From positions 19,318,519-19,382,518 of the forward strand of contig JADWOT020000006.1 of assembly GCA_036345935.2 (NCBI GenBank): a stretch of 64,000 nucleotides of DNA. The letters are read 5' to 3'. Made by a program: the position numbers and the translations under genes. The notes beneath the pieces were generated by a model. The model saw only the letters and a program-made list of their open reading frames with translations, did no database searches and was not told the origin of the DNA. Origin of the DNA: Taenia hydatigena (Eukaryota > Platyhelminthes > Cestoda > Cyclophyllidea > Taeniidae). Shown here piece after piece: positions 36,101 through 49,804 of the stretch. Numbering within the stretch: the first letter of the stretch is position 1; each line of letters opens with the position of its first letter.

Positions 36101-39100
36101 TAATCGTCTTTTTTACAAGTATATTGCTTCTCCTTTTCTGCTTTTCCGAGTTCTAAAATGTCCTCATTGTTGTTGGATGGTTTGAATGGAAATGATGATT
36201 TAGGCAAACATTTCCCTTCCCTCCCTCCCTCTCCTCTATTTCCCCAGTCGAGTCACCAAGGTGCGCCCGGGGTTTCAATGGTCTCATCCATCATTCCTTC
36301 TGCGCTAGTTGGCAGCTCAGCTTCGACCTCAGATGAATGATTTTACATTCATACACACGGGTGAGATTAGTGCCTATTCTAAAGACCATAATTCCACCCT
36401 CAGATGATTATCAAGATGCCTGGGTTTTCAGTACCACAATAAACCCTGATGAAGGTGGAGTAAAAGTGCAGGGGGAAGTGCGCAAATGCATATCAGACGA
36501 ATCGTACCGCAGAGAAAGCTAAAAACAGGGCTTGTTTACAGACAGTGGAGGAAGGCGGAGTGCAGACGGCGAAGAAGCTCATTGTCTCCATTTTAATCTT
36601 AAATCAATGTTTTGTTCCGCTTTTTTACCAAAAAATTGGGCTATAGCCCACAGCAAATACGACATCTCCGGCTTAGAATAGTCTGTGTGGATAATACTCA
36701 CCAGTGCTTGTCAAGATGTGGACTATCAGGGCAGTAAAAAATCATCATAACATTTTTATCTTAAAGTTGCTCTGCACAGTCAGGAGAGACGCAAATCTGA
36801 AAGTGTTTTTTTATCAATGTGTAGACGATTGGGGCGAACAGAGTGCTATCACACCGCCACTGCACCTAATGTTTGGACGTCGGCAGACGGATAGATCGTG
36901 TTGATGGATTAACACGGCCACACACGGTTTGGCCAGTCAATTAGGACGCCCTAGACAATGAATGATTCACGCATGGCTGGCCGGTTAAAGTGCAGTCATG
37001 ATCCAGATATACCATACCTGCATTCAAGTCCTTCATTCTCGGGCGCTAGGGTCCTACCAAATGGAATGCGGAGCACATGCGCTTCAAGTGAGCTGCTTTT
37101 CCTGTCTTATCCCAATCCGGCTGGCTTTATTTAAGGTATCGGTGTAGACGGCCTAAATACATCCTGCATCCTTCGCATGTGCTGCAGACACGTATTCACT
37201 TTTGGGGGCACAGTGGGCCCATTATCATCAAAGTTTAGTGCCTAAATTTCCATAGTATCACCGTGACTACGGGCAGATCTTTACACCACCGGTGTGAATT
37301 CCTACCATTAAGCTGCTGAAGTGGTCAGCGCGCACTGAAAAGGGGATATTAGGATTGGAGTATACGTTTTTCAAGTTTTTTGTTCCTAAATGCTGACCGT
37401 TTTAATTCTCTCGCTGGTTAGTCTCGGTGCAAGTAACATGAAGCTTTAACAAAGATTTTTCTATCTCCCTCAGTGTACAGAGAAGAGGCCTCATACGGTT
37501 AAGCAAAGAGTTCGACCTAAATGGCAAGCTATACGTTTACCAGGTGCTGCTTGAGCCAATTGTTTAAGGAATTAGCTGTTTTGAGCTGGGGATTGACCGA
37601 CTTCGCCAACGTACTGCAAACATTGGGATCTGATCGAGCGTCTCACACCCGTGCAGCGTTTAAAGTCTGCTCTAGAAGATATTCATGATTTTGAACAGTC
37701 TTCCTGTTCACATGCTGTTCCTTGTGCGTATCAGCACCATTGCCTGCTATCTTGATTAATGATGTCTGGACTGGCCCACAACTAGTGCGCGGGCATTTAG
37801 GGCGCAAGAGAATATTCCCTGTTGCACTTTCCCACACACCTTATAAGAGGTGAGAAAAGGCATCCAGAGAGTTGGAAAATTATAGGCAGAAATTGGATGT
37901 GGAGTGGGAAGAGTCCGTGTAGCTTAGCATGCACCTTTGGATCGAATGTCAATGCCCTGACGCCCCTTCCCCAAGACGTGACAACCAGTCAGCAGGGTGT
38001 GAATTGCGTGGTCTGAACGCAAGTGTCTGTGCGTGCGCATAAACAGGTGCTCACGTGTCACCTCCTTCGCTAGTTCGCTTGCCTGTGCCACTTGCCCACT
38101 GGCTCTCTTCCGGCGGGTTGCACAACCCAACTTCCGCTCTCTCTTCGCTCTGCACCCACGCACGCAGGCACTCACGCACGCGCCTCGCCTGTCAGCTAAG
38201 GCGGGAGGAAATGGGGAAGAGGGGATTAAAGACGCTAGCACGCGCACGTGCACAGCTGGTTGGCGCGAGGGTGGTGGACAGAGGAAGGCGGAGGAGGAGG
38301 AAGAAAGGGGAACACTTCCGTCTTCCCGCCTCGTCCTTCCTCGATAGGAGGCAGGAGGGGGAAAGAATGAAAGTGGCAGAGATTTCTGTTGCATCCTGGA
38401 GGTTCAATTGTCCATTAATTTTATTCTTGGGTCTGTTCTCACGGTGGATGGATGTAGGTGACTTGGAAGTGGAAGGAAATTACTTCTGTCGCATCCTTTT
38501 TCACTGCCTTCCCCATACTTGTTTTAATAAATCCCCTCGCAGATTCGTTGTTCCAATTTGATTGCATAGTCTTTAAACTCTGAAAGAAGTCATTAGTGGA
38601 CTACAATGCCCACGAGAAGGCACAGTGGAACAGGAAGAAGAGAATAGAAGGACCAACTGATTACACACACAATCCAGCTTAATGTAACTGAATTAGTGAC
38701 ACCGAGCAGTTTTTAAACAAATGAAAAGCAAGGAGAATGCCACCACATACCTTTTCTTTCCTTCCAGTCATGCTTATCCAGAAAGGTATGAAGGGAGATG
38801 CTGCGAATAACTCATGAGGATAAATTAATGTCCCCTCCCCATGTTTATGTTTCGATAATTTTTACATATTCCAGGATCACACTCTATGGGAGGGCGATTA
38901 ACTTCCCGCGGTAAAAGAAGCTCAAAGAAAAGGCACATTTCTATTGTATTTTATCGTCCCCTTCTCATTCTTCCCTTGCATCCTTATCTGATGGAACGTT
39001 ATTCTGTCAGATAGAACACAATTCCATCAGAAGTAGGTACCTAGGCAGCCTTGTAACTTATCTCATTACAGAATGAGGCTGATGTCGGCCTACTAATCTG

Positions 39101-39737
39101 TCCTAATTCATCAAGTTCCTTAAATTGTCGACGAAACCTTTTGGAAATTAGTTTTTTTGGTTTACTCTCCCTTATAGTAGGGTCTGGCTGTGCTAGATTA
39201 AGATAGACGGTTAGATGAGAGGCGAAGGAAATTTCTTACCTTGCGTCTTTTTCCTACTTCCTTTTCTCATCCCATAAGCTGCTAATCCTTTCAAGATAGA
39301 AAAATTCTGTATCCAATATAAGCATTTTAAATGCCCACTGATGGTTGCATTGAGTTTCTTGGCCACTTGCTATTGAGCACAAATTGACAATAGAGGATGC
39401 CTTCGGATAGCTACTCCAGAAGGTGGGGGTCCGATGCGTATCTAGATCCTCTTAACCGATCACGAAATCCTGTCCATCACTTAAGAGATTAGCTGGTGCA
39501 TTTTGAAAGCGTCACCATCACTTCCATACACTTGCTTTGCTATACAATCTTTTACCCTGGTTTCCAGCCTGTCAATAATTCTGCAAACTGCGCGTTCTTT
39601 TAAAGACATACTCATCTACGTCTTTCCTCTAGTCGCAAGTTGTCATGCAGGTAAAGAAAATGGAAGCAATATAAATGGCCATATTTTCGAGATGGAAGTA
39701 AAAACAGTGGACATGGAAGAGTCTGCTCAACTGTGAT

Positions 39738-39871
39738 CATAGCGCCCCGAATATTTTCAGAGATCGAAAGAAGGCAATGCTCGGATAGTAAATGGGATGC
39801 CGACGCATAGGAGGGCTTAAGACAACTAGCATGGCCCGGAGACCACACTGCTTAGTGGAAGTACAAAAGCA
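39738..39871 (-). mobile_element. Diverged LTR-like repeat, copy H
   Basis: Shares with copy C, in order, a start resembling TAGCGCCCCGAA, an AAGGCAATGCTCGG block, the core GCATGGCCCGGAGACC and a tail reading GTGGAAGTACAA. It is clearly related but old. Confidence 0.4.
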
Positions 39872-40084
39872 GAGCCTTAGATACCCTTGTAACCAAAACG
39901 AAGAGTTAAAAAAACAGCAGGAAAAATTACCTTTTGCTAAGTTATTTATAAGACACCAAGGCTATCACAATTGTGTGCTAAATTAGTAAAAGCTTGAGTC
40001 GTTTTGGCCTCCTCCCTAGTCTCTGAGGTGATTTATGGATGGGCACATAAAAATTGTCTCATAAATATCACATTTCATTCACAT

Positions 40085-40160
40085 ATTACTACGGCACAGT
40101 CGTTAAAAGCGCCTCTACCTCGCATGCGGCGGGTGATTGTATTCCCTCTCTGCCTCAGTG
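40085..40160 (+). repeat. tRNA-like relic, possibly SINE head
   Basis: The segment around GTCGTTAAAAGCGCC resembles a tRNA A-box and D-arm. It is followed by a CTCGCATGCGG anticodon-arm-like stretch and GATTGTATTCCC in place of a B-box GGTTCGAATCC. The B-box is degenerate, so it is not a functional tRNA gene. A tRNA-derived SINE fragment is the best guess. Confidence 0.3.
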
Positions 40161-41860
40161 CGTAGATGTGAGTGATCGTGGAAAAAATGAGTTCACTGAT
40201 TATGCACAGATTAAAGGAGTTCCTCACCGCTCGGTACTTTGATTATTAACATAATTGCAGCACCTCGAGTCTATTCTGAAGTCGAAGTCGACGCACAGCG
40301 GAATCGAGGGAGGGGGAACAGCGATTTAGCCCAAAGATCATGCCGCCGAGCCTGCAGTATTTGTGTAATCGAAGCAAAGGGTCAGTTAAACAAGCGAAGT
40401 GCTACACAACTGGTTTAACAATAAAGAAATTTCTCGAGAAACTATGTTTCTTTTGAAGGGAAAGCTGAAATCGAACAAGTTTGCGGCAAGTCAAACAATG
40501 GGGCATGTAATTCCTTCAGCTCACAACCAGGTTTTTGGATGCGGTGAACTATTAACCAAGGGATGTGCAGTTTAAATTATGTTGTGTTGCTCTTTTATCA
40601 CACCTTTATTAAGGGCTACCCAAATAGTTTTTTGTCATACTGCCATCACCAGCTTTGTAGCCGAGTTAACTCCACTTCATATGACAGACAGGCAGACAGA
40701 CAAACTTTAATCTTATTCATCAGGTTGATGACATTTCGTGCAATTTCAAAGAAGTGAGCGCAATGTAAGGTACTGTACATTGGAGCCTCTCCAAACCCAT
40801 GCATTATGCACAAGCTCATCTTGTTTATAAAAAACTTATTTCAGACCAGGTTCTGGATGGAACAGTAGAAATGCTTAAGTAATGGTAAAGCATCATAAGA
40901 TAAAGGAATTCACAAAGTAAAAAATCCGTGCTTTTAAATCCCCAAATTGGACAAGTTTTGCAATTTAGTCATTTCAGAGGCAGAATACATTCTAATTGAG
41001 CAAGTCAACATTTGTTGGAGCAAATGATGCCATTGAGTCCTTTTTGTTGGCCAAATGAGTTGTACTACCAGGACAGAAAATGCATTTACGATGCACGGAA
41101 TGGCTGAAGAGGCTACCGACATGGCTCAAAGGCGATGCTGTCGAGTTGATTAACAAGCGCTTGCGAAATCAACTCGGTGTCCTTGATACTCCTCTTTGGT
41201 AAACCAGTGCAACGTAGTCGGTGCTGCAAGAACAGCTCTCTGGAATCAACCAACTGCACCAGTCAACCGACCGCAACGCTACTAACTCCTCTTGGCAATT
41301 CTAATGGATTTGGAGTTCCATCGTGTTTAGAAACTGTATTAAGGGTAGGAGAATGTGCAGACTACCACGTATGTCCACTGCTATTCATAAGACTACTAGC
41401 CTCAAAATCGAGTCATTAAAAATAAGACGGGGTTTAAAGTGGTTTTGTGAGGATAAGGTTTCACACCTGTTCCTCTTTGTCACTGAACTCTTGCTTCAGC
41501 ATTGCGCAGCAATCTGTCTATCTGGATTCTATCCGGCTAGAAGAGAAGTGGATGTGGTATCGCGTATTCACTCAATTGACATCTGCCGACAGGTACCGCA
41601 GAAGGTCCATGATTAACGTTTTCAGATGGTCCACGACCGCAAATAATGTCGGTCCAGTTGTTGATAGGGTTCCTGCAGAACGTAGAATTCATATGGCTAC
41701 CGAAGAGTTAAGCAATTTTCAACCTTTCTGTCAGGGCTCTCCACAGGTTCTTCCTCCCGCAGCAATATGCACTCCTTCTGTCACTTTAAGGTTTAGCATT
41801 TAAGAATGGAAAACAAGGTATTTGTCTCATAGGATAGGATTCGCTTTCCGATGCCACCAA

Positions 41861-42006
41861 CGTAGTGCCTTAAGACTACTTTGAAGACGAAAAAAGTCAT
41901 ACCGCTAAGGCAGGTTATGTGCCGCTGACCAGCAGAACGGCTGGGAATTACTGGCATGGCTCGTAGGCCCTGACAACCAGCGGAAGTACAAATTGAACTC
42001 GTACAA
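41861..42006 (-). mobile_element. Diverged LTR-like repeat, copy I
   Basis: Starts like TAGTGCCTTAAGAC, contains GGCATGGCTCGTAGGCC and ends near GCGGAAGTACAA, matching copy H closely in its right half and copy C more weakly. Confidence 0.4.
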
Positions 42007-45000
42007 TTTTGCCTCGAGGAGTTCAATTCTCTACTGAAAATGAACTTTTATAATTAGCGATAACAACACTTTACTTGTCTGATGCCTCAGAGCCCTTTAA
42101 TCGGCACTTATCTCACGAGTCTTCTTTTGAATGTTCTTTGATCCAGATCTTTAAAGCGTTCCTGCCTTTTCCTTATCCTCCTAGACAAGTGTCTGCCTTT
42201 TGAACCTCAGGCCTAAAAAAGGGTTGGTGCTAAACAAAACGAAACGTTTGGATGTTATTTTGACTGAAAACACGGTGAAGTAGAGTGTGTTTTACCCAAA
42301 ATGGGAGGGAGGACCAAGAGGGGGAAGAGCGAGGAGAACGAGTTGAGCGTTTTATCAGGCGTTGAAATCGGTGCCTCTGGCGCATAAATCCTCCATTTGG
42401 CCACCGGTATCTGATATCAATGCCTGTCTGGACTGCTCGGTTTGCTCGTTAGAGGCGATGGTGAGCAAGGCGTGGAGTGTTTGGAGGGGTGCAAGGACCA
42501 TCCCGAACACACATTAACTCCCCCGCCCACCTTCTCATCCCCCCGTAATAACTTCGGAATTTGGCTAGCCCACGGCCACACCGGGAAAAGACGATTGGGA
42601 ATAAAATTCGTTGATTTATTCGGAAAGCGGCACAGGTTAGGTGTGGTGTGTGGCGGGGGATCATTAGGGAGGTAGGGAGGAGGGGGACTAAGGGAGAGAG
42701 ACACTCCGTAGGATAACCGCCGAGGATGGTTCTGACCGTGGAAAAGTGAAATTTATGGTGGAAAGGGCCGAAATCAACAGAAAAGCGGGCGGAGATGAGG
42801 GTTAATTAAAATAGGCGATTTTAAATTGGTCAGTGGCAGTCATAAATTAATTACCTGTTCTCTGGCTGGAGAGGAGATAGCCTCATTTCTCGGGGCAAAA
42901 ATGACTGCAAAACGAAGACCAAAAGGTTCATTGCTTTACACGTAAAGTGGTAGTTCCTCACCTCACTCAGTTTGTTGGCCTAAGTGAACCCGGAAGTTCG
43001 TGCGGTTTCTGACTCACCTCTTCACACTGGCTAGCTCTAAGCTTTGAAGCAAACCTGTGATATCCGACCGTTTGCTTAAACCATAAGGCCTGGGTGTGGG
43101 TCAGTCAATCGCCACGCCTTATAACCATCCTAGGCAGTTGTCGTGTCATTTTGAACACCAATGCTATGTAACTTATATCTTTTAGCTCAACCACCTGATG
43201 GTAGCTTGATTGCGCGTCAAAGTTGACGTTCGGCAACAGAACTCACCTTCCAGATCCAAATGCTTCAAACATTTCGAAGTATAGTGGATGTATCATGTTG
43301 AAGAGGGGTCTTATTTATCAGTAATAACGCGGAATTGTGCGTCATTGCCTGTTGAAGCAGCTGGTGATTATCGGTGTCTGGAGAGAATATCAATGATATC
43401 AAATGTGAGCGAGTGGAATAGACTTTGTGTGCATTGGAAAGAGAAGATAACGCCCAATCAAATCACCAGTAGCTTACACTTTTACGACACCACTTCTTCG
43501 TCCCTCCAAGTTCATTCTCCTTGTAGGTGTTATGTTCATTGCGGACCGACTGTTCAGCTTTTACCATGTTGAAGGTTAAAGAATAATTCCAATTTGTTCG
43601 AAGACCTCATTGTGGGAAGTCAAAGCCGTCAGGACCATTGGCCAGTAACTCAATCAATGGAATGGAACTCCTATCCTTATAAGACATGAGACTGATCTCC
43701 AAGACGAATACAGAACGGGATTGATGGTAGAGGACAGAATGAAGGAGCAAGAGTGTATCGCGTCCTTCTTACCCTTACCATTCATTGAAATTTCTCAAAT
43801 CATAGCACTAGACAATCACATGAGTAGTGAAGCGGACAGCTGCGAAATAAACTTACAATGGAAGTCGAGATTGCTGGAGGTAGGCTTCTTTGTTACTATT
43901 TTTAGGTGGAGGTGGAATCGGTAGTCGCATTGTATCTTATTGTAAAGGTTTGGATGGAGTGGGATTTACAGTGCTATCTCGACAGCACAACCGTCCATCT
44001 CGACCTCCAAGATATCCTGATTCTGGAGTAGTCCGGTTTATACACCGTGGAAATATGGATCTGTAGAAACGATTTAGCTTGTACACTCATTTTACATAAT
44101 TGGACCTTTCTATCTCAATAAGACACTGAGATTCCGTTATGATTACCGCCGGCGCTGTTTACGTTACCTATAGAGCACGAGGGACTCCATCAAAGAAGTA
44201 CAGGCCTCGGCGTGGCCGATGCCAAATTATATTCTAACCACAGTGCTTCGAAGACTTCCTTCTTCATAAACTTCATCTGAAAATAATTTTGACCTCAATC
44301 GGCAAATAATAAACAGACATTTTAACAGTCGTCAAGGCTGTTCAAGAAGCTGGAAGAACCACAACACAGTTTCAACATCCGCTATGGCTCTAGAGGCTAA
44401 AGAGCGAGTGGATGACGCCTCAATTTATAAGTTGGATCAATGTGTCAGTTTACATTCTTAGATGCTGAAAGCGATTGCCAAGTGCGTGGATCGAGAGAAT
44501 AGTTCGAATGGCTCTCCAACTTGATTCCACAACAAGGGCGTCGTTGAGAGTGCCACTAACAAACAAAATCACAGTACTCCAATCTACAGAAGTATTTTAA
44601 CCTAATGGCGATCTTATGAAGCAAAGTAGCCGTTGGATGTCTCAGTACCTTAAAATGCTATAATTCAGGGCCCGGTTCCTTGACCTTTAAGGTCAAATCC
44701 GATGTAAACAAGATAGACCTTGAACAGTGGAATCACAAGACTTGACATCTCCTACGTATAGCATGAAATCTAATTCATTTTTTCAAATACGCGGGGCCTT
44801 CAGTCCTTCCTCCTTTTTCCCTGAGCCTTTCTCTACATTGGACATTATCTTCGTCCAGAAGGTCAATGTCTTTTTAATGCCTTAAGTAAGTTATCTGCGA
44901 CATCCTTATTGAAGGCTTCAAAGCACCTATTAATATTTTAGGAAAATTTTACTTCATAAAAACATATTTGCTTTTGGTTTGCGTTATTGCGAAGGGGGTC

Positions 45001-46583
45001 CTTGCTGTTAAACTCCGAAGCGTCTTTGGATGGTTAAACGAATTGTCGAAATTGAAACGAAATTAATTATCCTCAATTAGTAAAATAATGAGTCGTTGGT
45101 TCTTTCCCCTACATTCTTTTAAATAAATCCAGATCAAAGATGCTAGACATTCTGCAAAAAAGCGCACAAGCTCCTCAAACCTTCCACATCTCAACGTCCT
45201 TTGGGTTCAAGGATAAGCATCGCTTTGGCAGCAGCATATGCTTCGATTTGAGATTATTTCTGTGGGAAAGAACTTGTCGTTTTAGGTTAGGTAAGCTTCT
45301 AGGTGGGTCTATAGGCCTAATGAAAGAAGGGATATTATTAATGGCTAGAGGGCCTGGAAAGCCATAGATATGACCAAAAGGTGAGAAAAGTAAAACGAAA
45401 TTCAATCACCGGATACTGGCGGCTCTGCGTGGAAAAACCCTTTCATCTCGGCCGCAGGAACCGCAGTTATAAGGCCTTCGAAAAAGAGTTTCTTTACCGG
45501 GGCACTACATTGGGAATTGTTTCAAGGTGAGATTTAACACACATCACCAAAATAAGATGATCCACGCCCAGCATCGGAGTAACGGCACATGAATGACTCT
45601 TCTATATGACGAAACGTAAGTACTTCACTTCAAAGAATCAAAGAAAAGTGTGAAAGGCTTTTAGACAGAAGTGGTAGTGTATGCTGTCTCAAGCAGGAGT
45701 GGAGTGATTCAAGTGGACTTTTCCACGTAGTGACGGCACTGCAGCTGTCATCGCATGTCGTGATAGCGCTGATGTGCGTGGGGGTGGTGTGAAGTGGGGG
45801 CGTCCTGTGGCTTGGCGACTACGCACAATCCCACAAATTTATGCCTCATATCTCATCATATAAAAATGTTGTGGAAACTGAAATTTAAGTGGAAGGTTAG
45901 GCGAGGTGCCACACCCCTACTGCAGTGGCAAGTGATCATTAATAATCTTAACCAGTTTGGGCTCCTAACGGACAGAGATGGCAAAAGGAAACAGGCTCTC
46001 CTCGTTCTAAGGAGGAGCAATATCGTTTTTATTTCTGTTCCAATTTAGCTAAAAGTCCGTCAAATAAACAGCTTTTTCTAGCTCTACTTTTAGTGATGTG
46101 AAATTAAACTACTCAACAAAGTGGCAACTCCTTTCCACTTGGCAACGACGTCCACGCGCAAGCTAAACTATCGTGACCACCTCATATCACACCTACCTTG
46201 GCGCATTTTCTTATCTTTGACAAGTACCATTGTGCAATGTCTAGACTGCATTGCTCTCTTGCAATACTCTATTAGAAGTAAACTTTGTAGAGTGGAGTGG
46301 GATGAGGGCTACTGAAGAAGGGTGAAGTGAAGAGCGCATCCCATCACATCACTTTGCCAGCGGAAGTCACGACAAGACTCGTCAAACCTTTTCAAAGTGG
46401 CATCAGGGAATTCTTTTGCTTTCGTGGACACGGGACGGTGTTCGAGAGTAGTTTTGACTAAAACCAACGAACTGTCGGCATCCATCCACTGAATGTTTAG
46501 GTGTTGAGAGAGACCAATTCGCCATTCAAATGGAATGCAAAGAAACGTTGTGCATTAAAAGTGAAAGCAAGCAAATACATCCA

Positions 46584-46913
46584 CTAATACAGTTCAACTA
46601 CTCGACTGTCCACCCCACATTTTTGATAAAGAACATCTAGTCGATCGTTTTTAGCCCAGTCCACCAACTTGCGATATGATTTCTTGCAATCATTTTTTAC
46701 CTTCCACTGAGAGAAATACGTTTCCTTGAGGTCGACAACATCTGTATGAAACTGAATGCGATTCGAAAACTTTCCTCAATTTTGGATAAAGTTACCTGCA
46801 ATGGCATTGTTTAACTTGCGATGTGATTTAGTCAACCAGCACTCTTTATCCTGCTTCTCACAAAGTTCTTGCCCTACTTTCCACACTGGTTTACTGTTAC
46901 TTTGGGTATGCAT
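46584..46913 (-). CDS. Possible small protein, unknown family
   Basis: Two candidate minus-strand exons, 46913-46796 and 46741-46584, joined across a 54-nt intron (gtaact...catacag) in consistent phase. They give 91 residues from ATG (an in-frame TAA lies directly upstream) to TAG. I do not recognise the family. The sequence is rich in Lys, Asp and Cys and repeats a short motif: WKVGQ...C...KSHRKL in the first exon and WKVKNDCKKSYRKL in the second. The corresponding DNA repeat is AAATCAYATCGCAAGTT. An upstream segment (47170-47126) has an AG acceptor and gtaagc donor and would splice in phase into an alternative acceptor at 46896, so the ATG may not be the true start. It lies downstream of the NSD-like gene on the same strand. 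Support is from open frame and splice sites only. Confidence 0.3.
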
Positions 46914-48079
46914 TTAAGGTCGTCGAACCAGATGGGCACCAACTGCCCTACCGCCCATGCATCAACGAACAGAAAGAGGCTGCAAGAGCCGTTGACAAGA
47001 CAGCGTGAATGTGAGAAGCTGACCTCACACTGCACTGCATTTAATGGGAGAAAAGAGGGAGAGCAAAACTGTTAAGCCTCATCTTCTGCGATTTCCGAGT
47101 GCTACTTCTCCAAACAATGCTTACCACTTTCTCTTGACTTTAGTACGCGACCGTGGGGAATACAGAATGGCTAGTTGAGCGATAACAGCACGGTGGGCAA
47201 AGGCTAGGTTGCTTACTGACTTTTGAAGATAAAGTATTTTGTTTTGGAAGAAATGCAAATCGTAGCAGTAATTGTTTTGATAAAGTACTTGTTTAGGATA
47301 TTTTCAGCGCGTATTTAAGTTGGATTTCTGAGTTATAACCGTTGTTTTCGCAGACTCAAAAATCGTCTGCCTTTATGAAGAATAGTTCGACTTAAATAAC
47401 TACCAACTGCTTTGCAACAAAAGGGATTTCAGAAGTGACGACAATCTACACTGCGTTAAATCGTTGTTTAGGGAGTCCGATTTTCATAGCTCTAATTAAT
47501 AGTGGCACAAATGCTGTCATTTTGATTTACTTTACATCTTGCTTCATAATTTTCGACATGTTTTGCGTCTTTTTTCTACGATTACTTCCGTTACCCAATG
47601 CCAGCATTTGGATCTGAGTAGTTCCTGGTCAGATGTCTTTACCCTATTGGCTGAAGATTGAATCTAAGCAGCGGAGATTGTCTCCAGTCTACTTTTAACT
47701 CAGCGATGGTAATGTCACTAGAGCATTGCTGCAACTGAATAATTATGCTTCGCCTCCTTATCCTAAGTGGTAAAATTAACAGTAGATAGTGCGAATCAGA
47801 TGATGGAGAGATAGCAAGGCGCAGAAGAGGGTGGAGGGGGAAGATGGGCGAGTCAATGGGTTGGCGACCACAGAGTAGAGCTCCTTCCCTCCAGACGTGA
47901 TTTGTCTACTGCAGTGTCGACTCATCCCTCCACGCTTGCATTTCCGTAGGAGCATTACTTCAAGACATCCAGGCTTGGCTCTCTCACCTACCGTCCCACT
48001 TACTCGTAGTCAGCTCCAACTCCTGAGCATTTTACCAAGGCTCATAAATAAGCACAATGCCCCCCCAGTAGTAGTTAGT

Positions 48080-48113
48080 CCCCACCCACCCACCCACCCA
48101 TCCACCCGCCCAC
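48080..48113. repeat. CCCA-rich simple repeat
   Basis: Imperfect (CCCA)n tract, degenerating into CCAT/CCGC units. Confidence 0.9.
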
Positions 48114-48314
48114 TCACTCTCATTAATATCTGATCGTCGTAAACGCGATTTATGGCGCTGTGCCTCTCTCTACCTCTCTATGCATACACCACATATGTGT
48201 ATGGCCGTTCGTGATTCTCATGCCCTGATAACACAAAGCCAAAACCGCTAAGAGACGACAGTAGGGCAGGGCAGAGCTGAGGACGTTACTACTACCAGCC
48301 CACCAGCTATCCCG

Positions 48315-48337
48315 CCAGCCAGCCAGCCAGCCAGCCA
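48315..48337. repeat. (CCAG)n tetranucleotide repeat
   Basis: About five to six perfect CCAG units. Confidence 0.95.
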
Positions 48338-49804
48338 CCCAGTCCACCCCTCTCTGCTAACCTTCCTACAGCACACATGGCGATAAAAAAACGTTTTTTG
48401 GCCTTTAATGCGTTTCGAAATGTGCCTCTTCGGTGAGTGTGTATGCATGTGTGCATTGTTGGGGCTTAATTACTTCTCCTGCCTTTGATGTATGGCCTGA
48501 GGCACCGATCATGAAGTGGTGCCCATAAAAAGCAGAAATGCGATCCCAATCAAATCGCCTTTGGAAGCAACTAGACAACAGCTGATGAGATGGCGTAACA
48601 CTGCTGACTTCTGCTTGAAGACTACAGACAACAAGGTAGACGTAAAGAAGTCCTAGACTAACCCAGAGCTCTTCACCCCCTTTGGTATCAGCTTTCGTCA
48701 TGACTTCGTGAAGTTCAGACTACGATGTCTTCAAGGTGGACTTGAGGTGCCAGAAACAAGCGGCTTTATCCATTGGCCCAACATATCCAAGATTATAGGC
48801 TGACTTTTCATAAAGTGTTCTCGACGGCGGCCAATCTTCTCCACTCAAGGAATTAGAACCTAATGACACCCTACTGATAGTTCAAAATGGAGGGGTGAAC
48901 GTGGGAAGATATTTTACAAGCGAAACATTCAGCTCCACGATGTAATTCCCGGAAGAAGGGAACTAGAACTAAACCCTTAAAAAACCCTCCTCTAAGGCCG
49001 CTACAGCACGACGAAAGGACTTCTGGAACCAACTCGACACTACACCTAGTTCCGAATCCATTACATTGGCTAGAATAATGTGACATTTCATTTGCAAGAT
49101 CTAACCCTTGGACAGCTTAAAACTGGCCTAAAATGGGTGAACAGACACAATCGCGATAGCACAATCACGAGTTTAAAAAACTTAAATTAACAGGCTTCGA
49201 CCCACGAGCGGATGTACGATGGCCGAAAATCAATTAACTGTAGGGTAATGCTGATTTCAATTAACAAAGGAGCACAAAGACACAGATGGCAAATACCAAA
49301 CCTCCGCCCAATAACATGACTTTCCAACCTCATTTTGTCCACCTGATTACTTGGAGTTAAACAGATGATGAGCCGAAGGTTGATTTATTGCATCTTCGAT
49401 ACGATACTCCGACCACAATCGCAGAGAATTCTTGCAGGGAAGTCTTGGCAACAGAGACATTATATTTCAAGAAGATAGGACCTACCCCATACATATACAT
49501 ACATATCGATATAATATAAACACACCTATTTGTAAAAGCACACACTAAAAAAATAGGGTGGAGGAGGACATCTCGCGCTGTACAAACAGGTAAGACGGGA
49601 GAGGCGAAGACAGAGAGGAGGAAGGAGCGAGGGAAGAGGGAAAGTGAGGTGACATACAAGAAGTCAGGCAGGCGAGTGAGGGGGAAAAGAGCAACCATCA
49701 ACATAACCGGTTTTAATGCTATCTTACTGTTAATATTATTATCCCAAATACCAATAAATACTTCGAATAGTGCTAATAAATGCTAGGTCGAGAAGAAGAA
49801 ACAC

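Larger units (their letters stand above)
25363..46583. other. Long gene-poor stretch
   Basis: About 21 kb in which I identify no gene by homology. Contents include simple repeats, two diverged LTR-like copies, a tRNA-like relic, three palindromic motifs and a GC-rich patch (about 38020-38350). Several short minus-strand open segments with plausible splice sites occur, for example 26735-26684, 26592-26544 and 25901-25844, which are mutually in phase. They may belong to an unrecognised gene converging on the ETS gene, but short open segments arise easily by chance. Confidence 0.4.
46914..49804. other. Spacer between small candidate gene and NSD-like stop
   Basis: Should contain the 3' UTR of the NSD-like gene. 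It holds a CCCA-rich tract (about 48080-48113) and (CCAG)n (48315-48337). Several open segments on the minus strand (for example 48700-48405) could not be linked in consistent phase. Confidence 0.4.

Noticed and set aside
36158..36522. Two plus-strand open stretches, Ser/Pro-rich and acidic, with a possible gtgaga donor between them
   Set aside because: The frames do not join in phase across the obvious splice sites and neither matches a known family.
37464..37747. Plus-strand open segments with Leu/Glu-rich composition, possibly a gag-like fragment
   Set aside because: No diagnostic retroelement motif, and the two segments cannot be joined cleanly.
47126..49061. A chain of minus-strand open segments (48.9, 48.55, 47.7 and 47.15 kb) that seemed to extend the small gene upstream to an ATG at 49061
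   Set aside because: On checking, the donor near 47643 leaves two bases, not one, so the link to the 47.15-kb segment breaks phase and runs into a stop. There is no homology to support any of the upstream segments.
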